Of a DNA stretch of 63,796 nucleotides, positions 1 to 7,396 are shown one piece after another; within the stretch, counting starts at the first letter, position 1; every line of letters begins with the position of its first letter. This DNA comes from Oscillospiraceae bacterium (GTDB lineage: Bacteria > Bacillota > Clostridia > Oscillospirales > Ruminococcaceae): contig JAFWEV010000030.1 of NCBI GenBank assembly GCA_017512745.1, forward strand, positions 1 to 63,796, read 5' to 3'. The notes beneath the pieces were generated by a model. That model saw only the letters and a program-made list of their open reading frames with translations. It made no database searches and was not told the origin of the DNA. Position numbers and translations under genes: made by a program.

Positions 1-5
1 GTAAA

Positions 6-50
6 GTGTAAGATCTTTTCTCGTCTCCCCGGCTCGAAAAGATCTTACAC
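6..50. repeat. 15-bp perfect inverted repeat
   Basis: Arms 6-20 and 36-50 (GTGTAAGATCTTTTC and its complement) are perfectly complementary around a 15-nt C-rich loop. No T-run follows on either strand, so it is not a standard Rho-independent terminator. It lies downstream of the kinase gene that reads leftward; its role is unknown. Confidence 0.6.
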
Positions 51-57
51 ATACAAA

Positions 58-89
58 GAATCTACTGCATAGTGAAACACAGTAGATTC
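58..89 (+). terminator. possible terminator hairpin
   Basis: Arms 58-67 and 80-89 form a 10-bp stem with a 12-nt loop. On the plus strand it is followed by the T-rich stretch 91-109, so it may end a gene left of the window. The minus side is not T-rich, so it is a poor terminator for the kinase gene at 171-1139. A smaller 6-bp hairpin lies at 113-129. Confidence 0.4.
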
Positions 90-170
90 CTTCTAATCTT
101 TTATTTATTTGTCCTGTCTACTTGACAGGGGTCACAACACGTATTCTGCGGCAACCCATCTTATATACAT

Positions 171-1139
171 CTAAATAATACAGTTTGCTTCTTCGGTCAC
201 GGCCAGAAAATCCCTGAGCCGTTCCCTCACCTCTTCCTCAGTCACGAGATAATTGCTTCTTGAATCATAGTGATCTATACAGAAGGAAGCTGCGATTATT
301 CCGTGAGCAAGAGCTTCAAACACATTTCTGTTCTGCATATATCCGCTGATGAATCCGCCGCAGAACGTATCTCCGCACCCTGTCACATCCACCACGTGAG
401 ACGGATATGCCGGAACGTGCCAGGTCTTACCCGTACCCTTCTCATATGCCATAGCTCCTCTCGCTCCAAGTTTCAGAACGCATACGGAAGGACCTTTATC
501 CGTTATCTCCTTCATATAAGGTATATAATCGCGCACATCGTCTTTCTGACCGATACCGAAATAATCCATAAGCTCATTCTCGCTTGGAGCCCAGATATCT
601 ATCTTTGGAAAGAGATCGTCCCACCCGCTCCTGTTCTCTCCGTATACGGCATCATAATGCGGATCGACAAGCAGTATTTCATCGATCTTCGGGAGTTCTG
701 CGAGAAAACTTCTGCACCAAGGGAAAGGGATCGGAGCCACGCAGATCGCTCTTGCGTTTCCTCTGTACCGCTCCGGATAATCGTCTATGCTCTCTGGTGA
801 CAGATCTTTATTGTCGCCGCCCCATTTCTGCATAATGAAATAGCGTGTTCCGTATCTGTCAAACAGCTCAAATGTCCTGAGATTCGGCGTATCAACGTTT
901 CTGACGCCGGTGAAGTCTACTTTGTCTTTCGTCAGTTTCCTCAGTTCCTCAAGATCAAAGTCTGTCCCTTTTCTCATAACGAGACCGACACGGTCCTGGT
1001 TCCACATGTGTATACCGGAGAGTCCGTATATGGCATCCCCGCCCATATTGTCGGGTTTGACCGGGGCGTCCATGAGGACCAGATCATCTATCGTTATCTG
1101 TCCGACCATGATGATGTCAAACTCTTTGACGGCACTCAT
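171..1139 (-). CDS. PfkB-family carbohydrate kinase (catalytic Asp intact)
   Basis: A ribokinase/PfkB-fold sugar kinase, expected to transfer ATP phosphate to a sugar or nucleoside in the cytoplasm. The C-terminal signature DVTGCGDTF is present, with the catalytic base at about D257, and an N-terminal glycine pair (GGDA) fits the substrate lid region. The ATG at 1139 is chosen because a GGAGG site sits 8 nt before it; the longer open frame starts with a TTG inside that site. It is the last gene of a leftward run, 36 nt after the SIS gene, which suggests kinase then isomerase/deglycase steps in one pathway, as in the fructoselysine FrlD/FrlB pair. The sugar cannot be read from the sequence. 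Confidence 0.85.
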   Translation of the reverse strand: MSAVKEFDIIMVGQITIDDLVLMDAPVKPDNMGGDAIYGLSGIHMWNQDRVGLVMRKGTDFDLEELRKLTKDKVDFTGVRNVDTPNLRTFELFDRYGTRYFIMQKWGGDNKDLSPESIDDYPERYRGNARAICVAPIPFPWCRSFLAELPKIDEILLVDPHYDAVYGENRSGWDDLFPKIDIWAPSENELMDYFGIGQKDDVRDYIPYMKEITDKGPSVCVLKLGARGAMAYEKGTGKTWHVPAYPSHVVDVTGCGDTFCGGFISGYMQNRNVFEALAHGIIAASFCIDHYDSRSNYLVTEEEVRERLRDFLAVTEEANCII

Positions 1140-1175
1140 AATATCTACCTCCAAAGCAGCATATATTTAATACAG

Positions 1176-2417
1176 TCAGTTTTTCTTTAGGAAATTTAGC
1201 CCCTGCGGTCCGTTCTCTGCAAGTGTTTCCGCCGACGGGATCTCGATATCGAATTCCTTGACCTCATCGCAGAATCTTGAGAACTGGATGGTCCTGTAGT
1301 GCTCAGCCTTCTGTTCCTCTTTTGCGAACTGTCCGTCGGTGAAGCCGATGTAATTGGTATAGAAATTGGCGCATCTCGTCAGGATATTTCCGGCAGCCAT
1401 CCAGAAGCAGTATTCGTCTATATCCTCCGTTTCAAGTACATAGGACGCCAGCTCCTTCATCTCACCTGTCGCTTTCGTTGTCAGAACGATCGTTGTGAGA
1501 TCGAGATATCTCATCTCCCTTAAGTTCTCGACACATCTTGAGGTGCACTTTCCGTCAGGGCAGATGAGGAAGATAAAGTCATTATGACCGTTTCTGTTGT
1601 GTACCCAGTACTGCTCGTGGCCGTACTCCTCGAGCTGCTGGTGTATTCCGTCAGCCGCTGACTGTTCCATGAACTTCGCGCAGCCGAGTTCCGTAATGAT
1701 GTAGTTTGGTCCCGCGCCGAGGAAGTAGAATTTTCTCTGCCCTTCATCCTTTGCCTTCATCATGGCTTCCTTGATCTTCACTTCATTGTCGCCCATCGCG
1801 CCTTTGAAGCCGCGTGAAGAATAGAGAAGCGCCTCATCGACGAGTTCTTTTTCCTTTGCCTCATCTATATCTCCCGCCCAGAGTGCCAATTTGATGGTGA
1901 GAACATTCATCATATTCGCGAGGGCTATATAGTTGCATGCTCCGTCAACATATGCCTTTCTCGTCGGTTTGAATACGAGTACCCTGTCAGCCTGGGATGC
2001 AAGTCTCGACTCGGGAACAAGAGTCAGGGCGATCACGGTCGCCCCCCTCTTCTTCGCGAGACAGCAGCTCTCGACGGTTCTGGCTGCCTGGCCGCCGCCT
2101 GAACATATGATGACGAGGGAGTTCTCAGGCATATAGTCGAGATGGTAGTAATTGAACTCATGTGATTCGACCACCTGGATGCGGTTGCTCATATACTGCC
2201 AGCTTTTCATTTCCACCGATCCTGCGGAATAGAGCGAGTCACCGATCCCGACCGCATAGATTTTGGAATACTTCTTTGAGAGGATATCCTTGAAGCTCTC
2301 ACAAGTATCGGAAAACTCTCTGTACAGTTTTTCTATCTCAGCATCGAATTCCCTGTGGTCACCTTCCGTCAGGACAGCGCCTTTATTGAGTTTGAAGAAA
2401 TCATATACCTTTGCCAT
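1176..2417 (-). CDS. SIS-domain sugar-phosphate isomerase/deglycase
   Basis: A 413-residue protein with two SIS (sugar isomerase) modules of the GlmS C-terminal/FrlB type. The first module shows the phosphate-binding stretch VIICSGGGQAARTV near residue 105 and the downstream ATVIALT strand; the second follows after about residue 205. Family members isomerise or deglycate phosphorylated keto- or aminosugars; FrlB acts on fructoselysine 6-phosphate. AAAGGAT precedes the ATG. The gene lies between a PfkB kinase downstream and nucleoside hydrolases upstream, behind its own regulated-looking promoter. Substrate is inferred only as a sugar phosphate. Confidence 0.8.
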   Translation of the reverse strand: MAKVYDFFKLNKGAVLTEGDHREFDAEIEKLYREFSDTCESFKDILSKKYSKIYAVGIGDSLYSAGSVEMKSWQYMSNRIQVVESHEFNYYHLDYMPENSLVIICSGGGQAARTVESCCLAKKRGATVIALTLVPESRLASQADRVLVFKPTRKAYVDGACNYIALANMMNVLTIKLALWAGDIDEAKEKELVDEALLYSSRGFKGAMGDNEVKIKEAMMKAKDEGQRKFYFLGAGPNYIITELGCAKFMEQSAADGIHQQLEEYGHEQYWVHNRNGHNDFIFLICPDGKCTSRCVENLREMRYLDLTTIVLTTKATGEMKELASYVLETEDIDEYCFWMAAGNILTRCANFYTNYIGFTDGQFAKEEQKAEHYRTIQFSRFCDEVKEFDIEIPSAETLAENGPQGLNFLKKN

Positions 2418-2462
2418 ATCGTCAAATATCCTTTCGAATTATTTACAAATACTGTTATCTCT

Positions 2463-2492
2463 AACATACGGTCCAATGAATGGAGTTATCAA
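2463..2492 (-). promoter_or_regulatory. promoter of the SIS-kinase pair
   Basis: Reading leftward, TTGATA (2487-2492) and TATGTT (2463-2468) are 18 nt apart, about 45 nt before the SIS start. The -35 box overlaps one of the repeated TCAACA sites, as expected for a repressible promoter. Confidence 0.55.
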
Positions 2493-2648
2493 CAGATGTT
2501 TCAACATGTTCTGCATCTTTCAACACTCTGCAAATACCCTATATATGGGCATCTGCATGATTTTTTTGCGAAAGATACATCCATTATCTTGTTTTGAAGG
2601 CAGATTTCGTGCCGGATCTCCGATAACATCTGTTGAAAACTATCAACA
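2489..2648. promoter_or_regulatory. cluster of five TCAACA motifs (candidate operator array)
   Basis: TCAACA occurs at 2489, 2501, 2520 and 2643 and its complement TGTTGA at 2631, five sites in 160 bp. Two lie in a 12-bp inverted repeat (TCAACAGATGTT at 2489-2500, complement at 2625-2636). Such density is far above chance for a 6-mer and suggests a binding array for an unidentified regulator, possibly with looping. No other gene is visible in 2418-2687. Confidence 0.55.
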
Positions 2649-2687
2649 CTGTGACCGTTCGGATTTTGTGTACCAATATTGGGACTG

Positions 2688-3632
2688 TTACTTATTCAGC
2701 GCGTCAAAGTGCATTTTTATGATCTTTTCCCTGTCGGCATCGACCGCGACCTTGCAGTTGAGTTCTCCACCGAATCTCCTTGCCGTATCCGTAACTGTGC
2801 AGCCCCTTGTAAGTTCTCCGTTCAGTTCGATCTGCACATTGTAGTCCTCAAGTTTTACAACGCTCTCATCGATGAGCCATGCTGTCGGGATCGAGTCATG
2901 AAGAACAGCTCCGGGAATACCGGCAAGCCTGTCATAGATCTCCTCATAGCACTGTATCGCTTCTGCAAGGAAAGTTCCGATCTTCCCCGTGTCTTTCATC
3001 GCCAGGCGTTCTTCTTTTGTCATGAACACTTTCATTGTGGCATCGAGCGGGAACATGACTTTCGGGATATCGCTGTTTATAACGACTGTCGCTGCTTCTA
3101 TGTCATGTCCTATATTAGCTTCCACAGTGGGTTTTATATTTCCGCCGTACATCGCTCCGCCCATAAATGCGATGCATCTGACCTTTTCCCTGAGTTCCGG
3201 ATACGCGAGAATGAACGTGGCAATGTTCGTGAGAGGTGCCGTTGCGAGGATAACCACCTTTTCGTCGGATTCCTTCAGCACTTTTGCCATAAGATCCACT
3301 GCTGTAAGGTCATCCGGCTTTTTGACGGGCGCCGGCAGAAGATCACCTTTGTTGCCAAGTCCATCCGCCCCGTGGACCATCATCTCAAGTCCTGTGGAAT
3401 AATCTATCTCCTTAGTCAGGAATCCCTTTCTCGCTCCTTTGGCGACTGGAGCGTCTATCCCGAGCAGTTCACAGAGTTTCAGGGTGTTCTCGCATGTCTT
3501 GTCCACCGACTGATTTCCGAAAACAGTCGTGATCGCCTTTATATCTATAGCATCCGATCTTGAGGCGAGAAGGAGCGCCATTGCGTCGTCAAGACCCGTA
3601 TCAAGATCCATTATCACCGGTATCTTCGCCAT
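2688..3632 (-). CDS. nucleoside hydrolase (IunH family), copy 1
   Basis: Inosine-uridine-type nucleoside hydrolase, cleaving the N-glycosidic bond of a nucleoside to base and pentose. The Asp-rich calcium/ribose site reads DLDTGLDDA near the N terminus, and the C-terminal catalytic region reads LHDS with the usual His-Asp pair. The start ATG at 3632 follows GGGAGGTG and sits one base after the stop of the upstream hydrolase, so the two are translationally coupled; the longer open frame begins in the upstream coding region and is rejected. Length (314 aa) is normal. Exact nucleoside preference is unknown. Confidence 0.9.
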   Translation of the reverse strand: MAKIPVIMDLDTGLDDAMALLLASRSDAIDIKAITTVFGNQSVDKTCENTLKLCELLGIDAPVAKGARKGFLTKEIDYSTGLEMMVHGADGLGNKGDLLPAPVKKPDDLTAVDLMAKVLKESDEKVVILATAPLTNIATFILAYPELREKVRCIAFMGGAMYGGNIKPTVEANIGHDIEAATVVINSDIPKVMFPLDATMKVFMTKEERLAMKDTGKIGTFLAEAIQCYEEIYDRLAGIPGAVLHDSIPTAWLIDESVVKLEDYNVQIELNGELTRGCTVTDTARRFGGELNCKVAVDADREKIIKMHFDALNK

Positions 3633-3633
3633 T

Positions 3634-4608
3634 TCACTGCACCTCCCTGTATGAATCAAGACAGTCAAGATAGAGCTTCACATACCTCTCCCTGTCGAGA
3701 CGCCTAACGACATGCATGTTCGGGCTGCCGGTGAATCCGAACCAGTCCACCACTGTCTGTCCGGCAGTAAGTACTCCGTTGCAGTCGACGGTCACATATT
3801 TATCCACATACTCACAGATGGACGGATCAATGATGACCGCTGCCGCTGCCGCGTCCGGCGGCGAATAATGTTCGAGGAAATATTTTATCAGTTCGGCAGG
3901 CATCTTGCGGTACTTCATCATCTCCTTACGGAATTCGGCAAAGTTCTCAAATAATGCTCCGATGCTGGTCTTCTTTGCATGCTCAAGCACTTCATCCTGA
4001 TCGCTCAGGGTCAGATACGCCGTGGCGCAGGCATCGAGATCCACCATATAGAAATCCTTAAATCCAGCTTTGAACACTATCTCGGCGGCATGCGGATCCT
4101 GCCAGATGTTGAATTCGCCCAGCTGCGTATGATTGCCTCTCGTAGCACCTCCGCCCATGATGACGAACCTTTTCACAAGATCGACGACTTCCGGGTGCTT
4201 GAGTACCAGAATGGCAATGTTTGTGAGCGGCCCTATGGCCAGAAGTTCGAGTTCCCCTTTCCATTTCTGAGCTTCCTCCCATATGAAATCCCATGCCTTC
4301 ATATCGGAATACTCAAGTCCGTCCAGGCTGTACTCGAAACTCCCGAGCCCGGATTTTCCGTGAGCCATTTCGGCTCTTTCCAGTCTTGCGATCATAGCCT
4401 CTTCCGCGCCTACGGCAACAGGCGCGTCGATGCCGTAATAGTGGTTCAGGAACAGCGCATTCGCCTTTGTTTTCTCAAGAGGAACATTCCCGTGAACGGG
4501 GGTTATGCCTCTGATGTCAAAGAGCCCTGATCCCTTCACCATCATGATGCACTGGGCATCATCCACTCCCGGATCGCAGTCAATTATCAGCGGTCTTTTT
4601 TCAAGCAT
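3634..4608 (-). CDS. nucleoside hydrolase family protein, copy 2 (catalytic His replaced)
   Basis: Second IunH-fold protein, 324 aa, with DCDPGVDDA at the N terminus. The C-terminal segment that reads LHDS or VHDP in the other two copies here reads PPDA: the His is Pro, although a His lies five residues earlier (EHYSPPD). This may mark a different leaving group or a non-purine substrate. AAGGAG precedes the ATG. It is first of the coupled hydrolase pair, 18 nt after a small membrane protein gene. It clearly diverges from copy 1, so it is not a recent duplication. Confidence 0.85.
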   Translation of the reverse strand: MLEKRPLIIDCDPGVDDAQCIMMVKGSGLFDIRGITPVHGNVPLEKTKANALFLNHYYGIDAPVAVGAEEAMIARLERAEMAHGKSGLGSFEYSLDGLEYSDMKAWDFIWEEAQKWKGELELLAIGPLTNIAILVLKHPEVVDLVKRFVIMGGGATRGNHTQLGEFNIWQDPHAAEIVFKAGFKDFYMVDLDACATAYLTLSDQDEVLEHAKKTSIGALFENFAEFRKEMMKYRKMPAELIKYFLEHYSPPDAAAAAVIIDPSICEYVDKYVTVDCNGVLTAGQTVVDWFGFTGSPNMHVVRRLDRERYVKLYLDCLDSYREVQ

Positions 4609-4626
4609 TCTATATATTCTCCTTAA

Positions 4627-5016
4627 TTATTGATCCTTACTCAGTGCGACTCCGATAATATACAGGATCTGCAGTCCGAAATCCGGTATGGCTTTTATGA
4701 GGCTGAACGTTTCCGGAGGATCCAGTATGTACATGATTATCATGTATGTGATATTCGCTATCGCAAACGGCCACAGCACATTCTTGTTCCGTGAAGAGAC
4801 GCCTGCTATGCCCGCTCCAAGCAGCAGAACTATCATCACTATGTCGCCTGCTGCTGATTTCAGGAACCCGGAAATGAGGTCTCCCGCGGAACCGGGTATC
4901 CTGAAGCTCATGAGTCCATGCGCAAAAATTGTAATTATTACCCCGATGATAAGTATCCCTGCGACTATCATCATAAGTATGCTGCTTATCGTTAGCAGTA
5001 CGGACCGTTTGAACAT
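4627..5016 (-). CDS. small four-helix membrane protein, unknown
   Basis: A 129-residue hydrophobic protein with about four predicted membrane segments (roughly residues 8-32, 58-74, 82-98, 110-125). GAGGGGAT precedes the ATG. I do not recognise a family. It starts 11 nt after the upstream PfkB-like gene and ends 18 nt before the hydrolases, so it is probably co-transcribed with them. A membrane accessory or transport-related role is conceivable but not shown. Confidence 0.65.
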   Translation of the reverse strand: MFKRSVLLTISSILMMIVAGILIIGVIITIFAHGLMSFRIPGSAGDLISGFLKSAAGDIVMIVLLLGAGIAGVSSRNKNVLWPFAIANITYMIIMYILDPPETFSLIKAIPDFGLQILYIIGVALSKDQ

Positions 5017-5027
5017 AATATCCCCTC

Positions 5028-6011
5028 TTACAGATTCGGATAGTTTACTTTCAGTTTTTCATAGTATTCGCCGGCAAGTCTTCTAGCGTTCAGTGTATCC
5101 TCTTCGGTGAATAGCGGCCACGGTCCCGACTGCGCCGCATTGTGACCTGCGGAGATCGCCGACATTATGGCCGTCATGAGCGGGTCTTTCGTCTCAAGCC
5201 ACGCATACATGGACGCGCCTGTCGAACAGTTCCCGCACCCCATCGGATCGACCGAAGTTGTGACGTCGATCATCGGACAGAAGTACGCGCCGTTGCCTGT
5301 CACTACGTATGCTCCTTTGCTTCCGCATCTGTAGTAGCACATCTCCGGGCCTTTGAACTTCATGAGTTCATTTATGATGTCTTCGTCATTCTCTCTCGGG
5401 ATCCTGAAGATGTCTGCGGCTTCATTTCTGTTGAGAGACCACATACCGGCTATCTCTATCGCATTTCTGAGCTTGTCCATGTTGAAGTACGGCGATCCGA
5501 ATCCGTATCTTGTATTGCCCGGCATGTACATGATCTCCCACATGAACTTGACGCCGTACTTCTCTCTGATCTTTCTCAGTTTTTCGAACATAACGTAGTC
5601 GGGCAGATGCGTGTGGTGATAAAACGCGACCGTATCCGGATCTATCTGTCTCTCGATATGCTCGGGTCGGGTCTCAAGAAAACCCTGCTCATACTCTATG
5701 TACTTCAGCCCTGCGGGGGTGGACGTCGTCTCGTATGCGCCGCTCTCCGTATGACGCATGAGCACGTGCGAACAGTAATCGAGCTCAATGCTGAGTCCGG
5801 ACTCGGTAAGTCCGTTTGCCTCGAACCACGGTCCGTATCCGTCCTTGTAATCCGCGCCTACGCAGGATACAGTCTTTACATCCTTCGACCAAAGCCTTAT
5901 TCCGGCAGTGGCATACATCGCCTGTCCGCCGAGATGCTCCCCGAATTCTTCGCCTTCTATCGAGACTATGCTGTCATAGATCATGTTCCCGCATGCCAGG
6001 TATTTTGCCAT
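5028..6011 (-). CDS. PfkB-family protein with Asn in place of the catalytic Asp
   Basis: Ribokinase-fold protein of 327 aa, closely similar throughout to the protein at 46226-47212 (shared MWSLNRNEAADIF, CGSKGAYVV and SVDPMGCGN segments). The C-terminal anion-hole motif, normally GAGD with Asp as base, reads GCGN (N261). Either it uses another base or it does not phosphorylate by the usual route. The ATG at 6011 lies 11 nt after GGGGG; the longer frame starts at TTG within that site. It is the promoter-proximal gene of the leftward run with the nucleoside hydrolases and diverges from the MFS gene. Confidence 0.8.
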   Translation of the reverse strand: MAKYLACGNMIYDSIVSIEGEEFGEHLGGQAMYATAGIRLWSKDVKTVSCVGADYKDGYGPWFEANGLTESGLSIELDYCSHVLMRHTESGAYETTSTPAGLKYIEYEQGFLETRPEHIERQIDPDTVAFYHHTHLPDYVMFEKLRKIREKYGVKFMWEIMYMPGNTRYGFGSPYFNMDKLRNAIEIAGMWSLNRNEAADIFRIPRENDEDIINELMKFKGPEMCYYRCGSKGAYVVTGNGAYFCPMIDVTTSVDPMGCGNCSTGASMYAWLETKDPLMTAIMSAISAGHNAAQSGPWPLFTEEDTLNARRLAGEYYEKLKVNYPNL

Positions 6012-6060
6012 TATTGGTTTTTCCCCCAAATTTGAATTCGATATTTTTAAAATATTGCGG

Positions 6061-6075
6061 ATGGAAACTTTCCAT
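6061..6075. promoter_or_regulatory. palindromic candidate operator ATGGAAA-C-TTTCCAT
   Basis: A perfect 7+1+7 palindrome sits in the 149-bp space between the divergent PfkB-like and MFS genes, flanked at a distance by GCGG and CCGC. It resembles LacI/PurR-type operators in form. The adjacent AT-rich stretch 6081-6110 (near-palindromic GTATATATTAATTATATAC) likely holds the divergent promoters. Confidence 0.5.
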
Positions 6076-6160
6076 AACCGCGTATATATTAATTATATAC
6101 ATTTAATATACCCGCATGAGCAAACATAACTGACGAATTTTAGAGGGGTTTTATGTAGAA

Positions 6161-7390
6161 ATGGATAAGGGCAAACTGGGAAGAAAAAACATTACAATCG
6201 TGGTCATTCTGGCGGTTCTCGGTCAGATAGCGTGGGGGCTCGAAAACTCGTGGTTCAACACTTACACCTATGACATGATAACCACGGATACAAGGCCTAT
6301 AGCCATTATGAACGGGGCCAGCGCGATAGTCGCCACTCTCACCACGTTCCTAATGGGTACACTCTCAGACAGATACGGCAAGCGCAAACCGTTCATCAAG
6401 TACGGCTATATTATCTGGGGTTTCTTCACCGCCGCCATACTGCTCGGCGAAGCCATGCCTACCCCTGCCGCAGGCGCTGCCATGATAGTCGTAATCGACT
6501 GCGTCATGACTTTCTTCGGATCGACCGCATACGACTCCTGCTTCAACGCCTGGACGACGGACATCTCAGATGAGAGCAACAGAGGAAAGATCACTGCTAT
6601 CGTCCAGATAGCGCCCCTTATCTCCGGTGTGATCCTTGCGGGCGCCGGAGTCATTATCGACAATCTCGGCTACCACTTCTTCTTCATAGCGATAGGTGCT
6701 GCCGTTTCCGTCACGGGACTCATCGCCGGTTCTCTCCTCGAGGATGCAAAGGATCTCAAACCGAGCGAAGTCTCTTCCGGCAAAGACATTTTCAGGGATA
6801 TCGCCTCAGCATTCAGCAGGGACTCCATAAAAGCCAACCGCGACCTGTTCCTTATCCTTATCTCCTTCTCCATTGTCTCCATAGGATTCCAGGTATCATA
6901 TGCCTACGAGATGATCTATGCGAACAACTATCTCGGCGTATCAAAGACATTTGCGACTCTGCTCACAGCGGGGGCGCTGCCCTTTATAATCGCCGCAAGC
7001 TTCATAGGCGGAAAACTTGCCGATTCGGGCAAGGGCTTAAAAGCACTGTTCGTATCCCCCATAGCCTTCGCGATCGGTGCCATCCTTCACGGATCCACAA
7101 AAAACATAGTTCTGATCATCATTGCCAGGATATTTCTGTACATGGGCTACTTCCTCATCACTGTCACGGCAACGGCAATGTTCAAGAATCTGACCCCTCC
7201 GGATTCAAGAGGAAGATTCGAAGGAGTCAGAATGGTCTTTGTGGTGCTTATCCCAATGATCATAGGTCCTCAGATCGGTTCAATGCTCATAACAAAATTC
7301 GATATCCATCCGGTCATCTACTGGGTCACCGGAGCTGTGGCTCTCTTCTCCTATATCTCTACCGCAGTGTTGGCGAAGAGCAGGAGGTAA
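6161..7390 (+). CDS. MFS transporter, sugar/glycoside type
   Basis: A 409-residue major facilitator protein with about twelve membrane segments and the loop-2/3 signature GTLSDRYGKRKP after helix 2, typical of the fold; the overall layout resembles GPH/sugar-cation symporter-like carriers. AGAGGGGT precedes the ATG by 13 nt. The stop codon lies 6 nt before the GH2 gene, whose ribosome site is inside the MFS end, so the pair forms one operon: import followed by hydrolysis of a glycoside. It diverges from the kinase/hydrolase operon. Confidence 0.85.
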   Translation: MDKGKLGRKNITIVVILAVLGQIAWGLENSWFNTYTYDMITTDTRPIAIMNGASAIVATLTTFLMGTLSDRYGKRKPFIKYGYIIWGFFTAAILLGEAMPTPAAGAAMIVVIDCVMTFFGSTAYDSCFNAWTTDISDESNRGKITAIVQIAPLISGVILAGAGVIIDNLGYHFFFIAIGAAVSVTGLIAGSLLEDAKDLKPSEVSSGKDIFRDIASAFSRDSIKANRDLFLILISFSIVSIGFQVSYAYEMIYANNYLGVSKTFATLLTAGALPFIIAASFIGGKLADSGKGLKALFVSPIAFAIGAILHGSTKNIVLIIIARIFLYMGYFLITVTATAMFKNLTPPDSRGRFEGVRMVFVVLIPMIIGPQIGSMLITKFDIHPVIYWVTGAVALFSYISTAVLAKSRR

Positions 7391-7396
7391 GTCCGT

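Noticed and set aside
270..800. 176-codon rightward ORF
   Set aside because: Antisense to the PfkB kinase gene; composition is a shadow of that gene.
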